A stretch of DNA of 64,000 bases from contig JAQVNJ010000014.1 of the NCBI GenBank assembly GCA_028703175.1, forward strand, positions 1 to 64,000, written 5' to 3'. Positions 52,663 to 64,000 of this stretch are shown in pieces (positions within the stretch are counted from its first letter, which is position 1; each line of letters begins with the position of its first letter). Source of the DNA: JAAYCB01 sp012744395. GTDB lineage: Bacteria > Planctomycetota > Planctomycetia > Pirellulales > Thermoguttaceae. Position numbers and translations under genes: made by a program. Under the pieces are notes generated by a model that did no database searches, had not been told where the DNA came from, and worked only from the letters and a program-made list of their open reading frames with translations.

Positions 52663-52872
52663 ATGCTTGTCTTGAGTCGCAAAATGGGCGAACGGATCCA
52701 GATCGGCCCGGAAATCGAGGTGACCGTGCTCTCGGCGCGAAAGGGCCTCGTCAAGCTCGGCCTGACCGCACCGCAATCGATGAGAATCCGCAGGCACGAG
52801 TTGGACGACGCCCGGCCGGCAGGTCACGATCTGGCGTCCCGCTGTCGGGGGGTGCCGGCGGCGACGCCATGA
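52663..52872 (+). CDS. csrA: Carbon storage regulator CsrA (69 aa)
   Basis: RNA-binding translational regulator; homodimers bind GGA motifs in mRNA leaders. The N-terminal MLVLSRKMGERIQIGPEIEV is near-consensus, with VTVLSARKGLVKLGLTAP and the RNA-contacting Arg in RIRRHEL. The C-terminal extension (about 20 residues) is not conserved. Length is normal for the family. The leader has three GGA motifs, one at the Shine-Dalgarno. It follows the polysaccharide gene pair by about 265 nt and is followed by the giant surface protein gene. Confidence 0.92.
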   Translation: MLVLSRKMGERIQIGPEIEVTVLSARKGLVKLGLTAPQSMRIRRHELDDARPAGHDLASRCRGVPAATP

Positions 52873-53245
52873 GGCGGTGGCGATCTTCAGACAACGGAAG
52901 TCAGCCCCCGCCTGAAGAGCTGCTCTCGCCCAGGTCTGCTGCGTGCCGCTCCGCTGAGTCGGAGCCGGATTGTGCCCGCCCCCGAAGGTGGCAATTCGGC
53001 GCGCCGTCCCCTCGTGGCGTCGGGGCCGTTCGAGGGCACCGAGGGCAGACGGTCGGCCCAAGGGGAACCCGTCCGGCCCGCACCCGCTCAGCGCGTGGAT
53101 TATCACCTATGGTATACTAGAGGATTACCAAAGTCTGAGAAGAATGCGTGACATTTGCGGCTCATTCTCTTCCTAAAAAGGTAGGGGACTCGCCTGGCGT
53201 GTCTCGCACCGTGCGCTTTTCATCCCCGAACCCTGTCTGGCCGCC
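52873..53245. other. Intergenic region before the giant gene
   Basis: About 370 nt, with no gene. An extended -10 (TGGTATACT, 53110-53118) is the likely promoter of the giant surface-protein gene; the leader would be about 120 nt. An 83-codon open frame here has no recognisable domain. Confidence 0.5.
53110..53118 (+). promoter_or_regulatory. Extended -10 promoter element
   Basis: TGGTATACT: TG-N directly before TATACT. No good -35 is visible, as is usual for extended -10 promoters. It is 128 nt before the giant-gene start. Confidence 0.4.
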
Positions 53246-58732
<5,487 letters not shown>

Positions 58733-58733
58733 G

Positions 58734-60263
58734 TCAGAAGCGGTAGTCGAGGCCGAAGGAGAGCCCCTGCGCCCAAAAGTCCGTGGTAATGAATCGGTGC
58801 TGGGGCGCGGGAACGCCCGTCAGGTCTCCGCCGGAAAGCTGCGTCGGATTGACGTTGATGTGCGTCGATCCGGCGGCCTGGCCAGCATCGATCTGGTCGC
58901 CCGGCCGGGCGACCTGGCTCAGGTAGAGCAGCGAGTACCCGAACGTCGCCTTCAGCCGGCAGGTGAGCGCATAGCTGAGGGTAAGGCCCATTTCGGGTAT
59001 CGCGGTGAAGCTGCTCTGGGAGTAGCTGCCGATGTTTGTCGGCAGGGCCAGCAGGGCGCCTTCGGTTGTCACGGCGGGCTGGCCGGGAAGGGTGGCAACT
59101 GTCTCCCCGCCGATGACCACCCGAGACCGCATCCCGCCCAGGGCCACCTTGGCTACGCCTTCGAGCGACCAGCGGCGCCACTGGGCCTGACCGGAGAATC
59201 CCAGTTCAAACCCGTGAAACTCGTTGCTGGCGTCGAACAGGTCGGACGCTCCCACAATCGTCCCTTCCTCGAACACCGGGCTGGCCGGGCCGACCGTGAA
59301 TTGCTGGCCGATTGCCAGGGTTTCGGCGAAACGGCTGTAGCGGTAGCCGAGCAGGAGGTCCACGCGGCGTCCGTGTTGCTGGAAAATCGCGTCGCGCGAG
59401 AGCAGTTCGAACGACTGTAGCTCATTGCTCAGGGCGACGTCGACGTGCGCGTTGGTCGCCAAATTGGGGAAGGCCACCAGCAGGGAATCCTGAAGCGACG
59501 TCTCCACGTTGAAGAACGGCCTGGCCAGGATCGGGTTGCTGCCGCTGGCGGCGTTGAAGTCGGAGGTCTTCTCGCTGAGGAAGAAGTAAGTCGCCTCGAC
59601 GCCCGACGCCAGGTCCGGAAACGGTGAATATCCAAGCGTGAAGCGGGCGCCGGGCCGCACGCCCAGGTCTTGATCCTCGCCTCCGAACAGGACGCTTGTG
59701 CCCGGCTGGCCCAACACGCCGGCCTGGGCTTGCGGGGTGTTCGCGGGACTGGCGGTGACCAGCGGGGGCAGGTCCGCCGAGGGGGTCCACCACATGAGGA
59801 AATCGCCGCGGAACCAGAGCCGATCGCAGACGCCAACGCACCCGAAAGCACCGGTGCAGCCAACGCCGAACGCCGGGCCGCCGTCGCACGCGGTGCACGG
59901 GCCGCCGCCGATGCCGCACGAAGCGCACTGGTCCGCCGCGCCGAAGTCTGCCGCCGAGCTGGTCCATTGCAGGCCGCCCTGCGGATCGCCTGCGGATTCC
60001 GCTCCGGCCTCCTGCCCGGCGGGGCTGCTCATCGCCGCATATTGCGCTGGCCGGACCGAAGAGGCCTTGGCGCGCGTCGCGGGCCTTGCGGTTCGGCTCG
60101 CCGCCTTGGCTGAGGCGGCCGTCTGCCGAGAAGCCTGAACCGCCGCCGTCGACTGCGCGTCAACCGGCGAGGCAACACAAAACAAACCGGCAAGTGAGGC
60201 CGCGCAGAGAAACAACGAAGCTTGGACACGATGCACGAAGGTGGAGGAAATTGTCGCCGACAT
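58734..60263 (-). CDS. BBP7-family outer-membrane beta-barrel protein (509 aa)
   Basis: Planctomycete BBP7-type barrel. Signal peptide (VQASLFLCAASLAGLFCVAS), then Ala/Arg-rich linker and a Cys-rich segment (CASCGIGGGPCTACDGGPAF), and the typical start of the barrel WFRGDFLMWWTPSADLPPLV. Alternating beta strands continue to the C-terminal FWAQGLSFGLDYRF, with terminal aromatic Phe as in outer-membrane proteins. Start ATG at 60263. It is convergent with the giant gene; their stops are 1 nt apart. Its role may be porin-like or structural; not known. Confidence 0.85.
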   Translation of the reverse strand: MSATISSTFVHRVQASLFLCAASLAGLFCVASPVDAQSTAAVQASRQTAASAKAASRTARPATRAKASSVRPAQYAAMSSPAGQEAGAESAGDPQGGLQWTSSAADFGAADQCASCGIGGGPCTACDGGPAFGVGCTGAFGCVGVCDRLWFRGDFLMWWTPSADLPPLVTASPANTPQAQAGVLGQPGTSVLFGGEDQDLGVRPGARFTLGYSPFPDLASGVEATYFFLSEKTSDFNAASGSNPILARPFFNVETSLQDSLLVAFPNLATNAHVDVALSNELQSFELLSRDAIFQQHGRRVDLLLGYRYSRFAETLAIGQQFTVGPASPVFEEGTIVGASDLFDASNEFHGFELGFSGQAQWRRWSLEGVAKVALGGMRSRVVIGGETVATLPGQPAVTTEGALLALPTNIGSYSQSSFTAIPEMGLTLSYALTCRLKATFGYSLLYLSQVARPGDQIDAGQAAGSTHINVNPTQLSGGDLTGVPAPQHRFITTDFWAQGLSFGLDYRF

Positions 60264-60584
60264 GGTCTTGACTGACTTCCATTTCTATCCCCCCGTTCGA
60301 TAGTCCCGAGATTCGTCCACTGTTGCCGGTAGGTTATCGGCAGTCCCGCGTTCTTAATCCAGCGATTATGACGATCATGCGGATTTTTCGGGCGCGTCGC
60401 CAGAGTTGGTCAGGTTGGGGCGTGCCCGTTCGAGTGGGCGATCGGGGCGAGGTCCGCTCAAGGCGAACGATCGTTTCTCGCTTTGCCCATCAGATACCCC
60501 GCGGAGGTCGGACCAGCGGAGCCGGCATGCAGCGCGGGGCACGCCGGGACGTTCAATGGTCTTGGGCGGGGAGCAGAGGCGCGG
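60264..60584. other. Intergenic region upstream of the BBP7 gene
   Basis: About 320 nt with no gene. A TGCCGATAACCTACCGGCA-like imperfect inverted repeat lies near 60325-60345 on the minus strand. No clear promoter was found. Confidence 0.4.
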
Positions 60585-61322
60585 CTACCGGGCGCGGCTG
60601 CCGATCGCCGTCACCTGGTCCATGATCCAGCGATCCACGTCGCGAAGCATCTGCTCGGTCAGTTGATGCCCGCAGGGGTATTGCCTCAGCGTGACCGAGA
60701 TCCCGGCCGTGTGAAGCAGGCGGAGATCGTTGCAGGCCTCTTCCGGTCCGTAGACTTGGCTGTCTCGCCCGACCGCCAGGAAGGCAGGCATTTTCCGCGC
60801 CGAGACGAGGCACGCCAGCGGCTGGTGAGCGGAGGGGAAGGCCCCGCCGAGCGACAGAACGCCGGCGAAACTTTCCGGGTGCTTCATGGCGATCCGCAGC
60901 GCCATCGAGCCGCCGGCATCGAAGCCGGCAAGAAAGATCCGCGTTCGGGAGACATGAAACCGCTTGGCGGCCGCCTCGATGCAATCGAAGACGCGGTGCG
61001 CGGCCGCCTCGATCATCTCGGGCGTCTGCGGCCAGCCGAGCCGGACGGCGTCTGCGCAGCGGAATCCGCGGGGAGCCGCCGCAGCGTAGTTCCGCATGCT
61101 GATCAGCGGCATGATCCGAATCAACTGCCGCTCGTCGTCGTGGCCGGGGCCATGCAGCCAGATCAGCAGCGGGTAGGCATACTTCCGTTCGTAATGCAGC
61201 GGCGCGAAGAAGGCGTGCGCGTGCTCCTTCACCGCCGCGGAAAACAGGGCCGTGTCGATCTCGAAGGGGACCTTCCGAGCGGCCGCCGGCTTGGATTCTG
61301 ACCTGGATTTTATCGGATTCAT
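60585..61322 (-). CDS. Alpha/beta hydrolase with Asp in place of nucleophilic Ser (245 aa)
   Basis: Cytoplasmic phospholipase/carboxylesterase-like alpha/beta hydrolase (PLLIWLHGPGHDD oxyanion region). The nucleophile elbow, normally G-x-S-x-G, reads G133-F134-D135-A136-G137; the GAT codon is clear at 60918-60920. The other triad members are well placed: D187 in AVGRDSQV and H219 in CGHQL. Asp nucleophiles occur in dehalogenases and epoxide hydrolases, so the protein may use one, or it may be inactive as an esterase. A Ser follows two residues later (S139). The start ATG at 61322 begins the mature domain; a longer frame to 61781 overlaps the malate dehydrogenase gene. Confidence 0.85.
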   Translation of the reverse strand: MNPIKSRSESKPAAARKVPFEIDTALFSAAVKEHAHAFFAPLHYERKYAYPLLIWLHGPGHDDERQLIRIMPLISMRNYAAAAPRGFRCADAVRLGWPQTPEMIEAAAHRVFDCIEAAAKRFHVSRTRIFLAGFDAGGSMALRIAMKHPESFAGVLSLGGAFPSAHQPLACLVSARKMPAFLAVGRDSQVYGPEEACNDLRLLHTAGISVTLRQYPCGHQLTEQMLRDVDRWIMDQVTAIGSRAR

Positions 61323-61396
61323 TGCGATCGGAGGGGACGATTGCCATCGATTTCGGCGTGACTGTACTTGATCCGCGCCGCCGCTGTCAAGCGGAG

Positions 61397-62344
61397 TCAA
61401 TTGACGAGTTGGGCCATCGCCTCGACGAGCGTCTTGACCCCGTCGATGCTCCGCTGGAACGCCGCGCGCTCTTCCGCAGTCATCTCCAACTCGATAATTC
61501 GCTCGACCCCAGCCGCCCCCAGGACGACCGGCACCCCCCCGTAGTAGCCCCCCACCCCGTATTCCTTGTCGCAATAGGCGGCGCAGGGAAGCAGCCGCTT
61601 CTTGTCGCGGACGATCGCCTCCACCATCTGCGCTGTTGCCGCCGCGGGCGCGTAATAAGCGCTGCTGGTCTTCATCAGGCCGACGATCTCGGCCCCGCCG
61701 GCTCGCGTCCGCTCGACGATCTCCTTGAGCCGCTGCGGCGAAACCAGTTGGGCAACGGGAATCCCCCCGGCGGAACTGCAACTGGCCAAGGGCACCATCG
61801 TGTCGCCGTGCCCGCCGAGCAGCATCGCGGCGACGTCTTCAACACTGACGTTCAACTCCATCGCCAGAAACGCGCGGTACCGCGCCGTGTCGAGCACGCC
61901 GGCCTGCCCGATGACTCGCGCCGGGGGAAACCCGGTCACATCGCGGGCGCGCTGGACCATGGCATCGAGTGGGTTGCTGACCACGATCACGATCGCCGAC
62001 GGACTGGTGCGGCGAATCTGCTCGGCGACCGCGCCGACGATCCGGGCGTTCGTGCCCAGCAGATCATCGCGGCTCATGCCCGGCTTGCGCGGAATCCCCG
62101 CCGTGATCACGACCACGTCGCTACCGGCCGTGTCGTGATAGCTGGTCGTGCCGACGACGCGGGCATCGAAGCCGAAGATCGGGGCAGCCTGCATCAGGTC
62201 GAGGGCTTTGCCGGCGGGCATTCCCTCGGTCTGGGGAATGTCCAGGAGAACGATGTCGCCCAGTTCCGCCACCGCGCACCAGTGCGCGGTCGTCGCCCCC
62301 ACGTTTCCGGCGCCGATGATCGTGATCTTCGCCCGCTTCATCAT
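61397..62344 (-). CDS. mdh: Malate dehydrogenase, LDH-like type (315 aa)
   Basis: NAD-dependent malate/oxaloacetate enzyme of the TCA cycle. NAD motif IIGAGNVGATTAHW, then VVVITAGIPRKPGMSRDDLL with the substrate-binding Arg residues typical of malate rather than lactate specificity, VSNPLDAM, the catalytic Asp region GVLDTARYRAF and catalytic His in GGHGDTMVP. Length normal (about 310). I took the first of two adjacent ATGs (62344), with AAGGGA 7 nt upstream. A promoter TTGACG-15-TACAAT lies about 60-90 nt upstream. It precedes the hydrolase gene on the same strand. Confidence 0.96.
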   Translation of the reverse strand: MMKRAKITIIGAGNVGATTAHWCAVAELGDIVLLDIPQTEGMPAGKALDLMQAAPIFGFDARVVGTTSYHDTAGSDVVVITAGIPRKPGMSRDDLLGTNARIVGAVAEQIRRTSPSAIVIVVSNPLDAMVQRARDVTGFPPARVIGQAGVLDTARYRAFLAMELNVSVEDVAAMLLGGHGDTMVPLASCSSAGGIPVAQLVSPQRLKEIVERTRAGGAEIVGLMKTSSAYYAPAAATAQMVEAIVRDKKRLLPCAAYCDKEYGVGGYYGGVPVVLGAAGVERIIELEMTAEERAAFQRSIDGVKTLVEAMAQLVN

Positions 62345-62404
62345 CTCGGTTTCCCTTCTCAAGTTGCCTGAACGATTCCCGCCTGCCACGACGCGGAAAT
62401 TACC

Positions 62405-62431
62405 ATTGTAGGGCCTTGTCGCGTTCGTCAA
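62405..62431 (-). promoter_or_regulatory. Predicted promoter of malate dehydrogenase
   Basis: On the minus strand, TTGACG (62431-62426), a 15-nt spacer and TACAAT (62410-62405). Five of six positions match in each; the spacer is 1-2 nt short. Confidence 0.45.
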
Positions 62432-62458
62432 GATCCCGCCGCCCGCGGCCGGCCGGAT

Positions 62459-63934
62459 TCAATCCCCGGATTTGGCCTCCGCTCCCGGCGGAGCCGTGTC
62501 CGCCGAGCCCTCGCTGGCCGCCCCGCCAAACCGATCCCACTCGATCTCCGACATTTCCGCAGGGCGGCGCCGCCAGATGCGTCGCTCAAACTCGCGATCC
62601 CCCCGTCTGAACCGGTGGAGAACCAGCCAGACCGCGGCCAGAATGCCCAGCACCAGGACCGTTCCGATCAGGCGTTCGGCCGGACTGTCCGCCGGCGCCT
62701 GATACGGATGCCACACGGCGGTGTCGCCGATCAACAGCGGGGCAAGCTGCCGCTCGACCTTCCCATCGTTAGCCGGCACGGCACTGCGATAAGACCAGGT
62801 TTTGAAGAAGAAACCGGGCACCGTCAGGGCTTCGCCGAATTCTGGCCCGTCGCCCGTCGGCAGCCCCTCGGGCAATCGGCGCAGACAGAACACCAATGGG
62901 TTGTCTTGCGAATCTGCGGTAAACAAATAGACCTGATAATACTGGTCGATTCCAAAGCGCTCGATCACCTCCGGTTCGCCGACTCGAACCGGCAGGATTC
63001 GTCTGGCGGTGCCGGACAGTTCGACGAGTTTTCCCTGCTGGAGGTGGGGCTCGTTGAACAGCGGTACGACGGAGTACTCGGTCCGCCGCTGCCGCGCGAG
63101 GCGGTCCTTGGCCCAGCGGCTCAACTCGCCCGGCGCAGCGCGGCCCGCCGCGGCCAGCATCTGGTAGAAGCACTCGTGATCGGCCGCGGTCAACCGCCGG
63201 GTCTCCCAGTCGATCTCCGGCGCGCCGCCGTGCTCGTTCCGCTTGGGCGGCGGCGGAATCGGCACGTCGTCGAGCAGCCCGACGTCCATCCCCAGCCGTC
63301 CCAGATCGGTTGGCGGATACCAGGCCATCCGGGCGGCCAGAAAGACGGCCCTCAAGCCGCCCGGCTCGGAGCTGGGATCGCCCAAAAAGAACGCCATCGC
63401 GGCGGCGGGCTCCGCAATCGCCTCGCGCGGCTTCCAGGCTCGAGGCGTTTTGGCCGAGAGGACTTCGACCAGCTCGCCCGACTCCAATCTCAAGCGGCAG
63501 CGCCAGAGCAAGGCGAATTCACTCCCACTGCCGCGGGCATCCGCCAACTCGCAGGGTTCGATGCGCTCGACCACGCCGCGAAGCGCGAAGACCTCCGCGC
63601 GATAGGCCTCGGGCTGCTCGGCAAGCTGGTTGAGATCGGGCGGCCCGTGCGACCAGTATTCCAGGTCGATCGGCCGCACATCCTGGGCGATCCGATAGAG
63701 CATGTTGCGGAGCACCTGGCGATCGGCCTCGTGCCACGGCCCGCCGCGGCCCAAGACTTCCAATTGGCGCTCCTCAATTCCGCCGAGCCGAAACAATTCG
63801 CGCGGGCTCAGCGTGGGTGGCTCCGCCCCGGCCAGAAGCCGACACGCCAAGGCGGCCACCGCAACGGCGAGCGCAAACCTGGATCGCTTGAGGACTCGAG
63901 GTCCCTGGTAAATATACCCCCTGGAAATCGCCAT
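62459..63934 (-). CDS. Exported/membrane protein of unknown function (491 aa)
   Basis: I do not recognise a family. It has a signal-like hydrophobic stretch near residues 20-36 (RFALAVAVAALACRLLAG), a soluble central region with repeated beta-rich segments (YRAEVFALRGVVERIEPCEL; LVELSGTARRILPVRV; DQYYQVYLFTADSQDNPLVF), and one C-terminal transmembrane helix (about residues 428-444, LIGTVLVLGILAAVWLVL) followed by a basic and acidic tail. The two beta-rich units look like OB-like or barrel-like duplicates, but this is only an impression. It starts 3 nt after the upstream partial gene, on the same strand, so it belongs to an operon that continues beyond the window. Confidence 0.75.
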   Translation of the reverse strand: MAISRGYIYQGPRVLKRSRFALAVAVAALACRLLAGAEPPTLSPRELFRLGGIEERQLEVLGRGGPWHEADRQVLRNMLYRIAQDVRPIDLEYWSHGPPDLNQLAEQPEAYRAEVFALRGVVERIEPCELADARGSGSEFALLWRCRLRLESGELVEVLSAKTPRAWKPREAIAEPAAAMAFFLGDPSSEPGGLRAVFLAARMAWYPPTDLGRLGMDVGLLDDVPIPPPPKRNEHGGAPEIDWETRRLTAADHECFYQMLAAAGRAAPGELSRWAKDRLARQRRTEYSVVPLFNEPHLQQGKLVELSGTARRILPVRVGEPEVIERFGIDQYYQVYLFTADSQDNPLVFCLRRLPEGLPTGDGPEFGEALTVPGFFFKTWSYRSAVPANDGKVERQLAPLLIGDTAVWHPYQAPADSPAERLIGTVLVLGILAAVWLVLHRFRRGDREFERRIWRRRPAEMSEIEWDRFGGAASEGSADTAPPGAEAKSGD

Positions 63935-63937
63935 TCC

Positions 63938-64000
63938 TTAAGGATCGTTCTCCTGTTCTTGCTCGGCCAGCAGCCGCAAGCGGCGACCGACCTCGATCGG
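63938..64000 (-). CDS. C-terminal end of a gene running off the window
   Basis: Twenty codons in frame with a TAA stop, read on the minus strand (PIEVGRRLRLLAEQEQENDP). Only this tail is visible, so no product can be named. It is 3 nt before the unknown membrane protein gene, consistent with an operon. Confidence 0.45.
   Translation of the reverse strand, partial: PIEVGRRLRLLAEQEQENDP

Noticed and set aside
49458..52754. Open frame of about 1100 codons on the minus strand
   Set aside because: It is antisense to the DUF5060/YetA-like operon and csrA; no recognisable motifs.

Overview
The window is a high-GC bacterial chromosome segment, almost certainly from a planctomycete (Pirellulales-like lineage). 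The evidence is a combination of lineage-typical proteins: a DUF1559 pseudopilin-like protein (44709-45779), a giant surface protein with an LEPR-XLL-like N-terminus (53246-58732), a BBP7-type outer-membrane beta-barrel protein (58734-60263), a DUF1571 protein (4328-5290), small lipoproteins with carboxypeptidase-regulatory-like folds, and a dcw cluster reduced to mraZ and rsmH. A run of exactly 100 N (58136-58235) shows a scaffolded draft or metagenome assembly. I found no rRNA, tRNA, CRISPR array, transposase or phage module.

Layout. 276-6313: a degenerate receiver protein, an FHA-GAF histidine kinase, dodecin, a metallo-beta-lactamase-fold hydrolase, a DUF1571 protein and a membrane-anchored alpha/beta hydrolase, with a striking nested inverted repeat between the last two. 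6446-10537 (minus): mraZ behind a promoter with four 10-bp-phased TGGG boxes, then a terminator-like hairpin, rsmH, a LysM protein and a molybdenum-carrier-like protein. 10663-17298: a GT4 glycosyltransferase divergent from queA, then a Nudix-like protein, a cysteine desulfurase, an unknown exported protein and an A-type Fe-S carrier. 17292-21299: an overlapping LysR and RACo-like (ferredoxin plus ASKHA) pair, divergent from a zinc dehydrogenase across a perfect 17-bp palindrome. 21477-28498: a divergent Hsp70, a WecA/MraY-family transferase, a fossil of a wecB-like epimerase, a frameshifted lipoprotein gene and an exported C69 peptidase.

28629-36748: an SDR gene divergent from a tight seven-gene cluster: RDD, SpoIIM-like, unknown membrane protein, DUF4129, DUF4350, MoxR ATPase, DUF58. 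In other bacteria this architecture is linked to envelope or stress functions. 37016-44600: exported oligoendopeptidase F, glycerate 2-kinase, rsmE, an ExeA-like ATPase, and a DUF1611/enolase-superfamily pair that matches the dgcN-dgcA D-glutamate pair. 44709-52872: lipoprotein plus DUF1559, a NarL-type regulator, a DUF5060 glycosidase-like protein with a YetA/PcRGLX-like partner, and csrA. 53246-64000: the giant repeat protein with a cyclophilin domain, the BBP7 protein, an alpha/beta hydrolase with Asp in place of the nucleophilic Ser, malate dehydrogenase, an unknown membrane protein and the end of one more gene.

A family of 24-bp palindromes (five copies, two inside the DUF4350 coding region), a tandem pair of about 135-bp elements and a 300-bp tandem coding repeat make up the repeat content. 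No clear new defence or mobile system is visible. The most promising items are the nested hairpin at 5303-5399, the palindromes inside a coding region, the RACo/LysR/dehydrogenase locus, the reduced dcw locus with intact MraZ boxes, and the Asp-nucleophile hydrolase.
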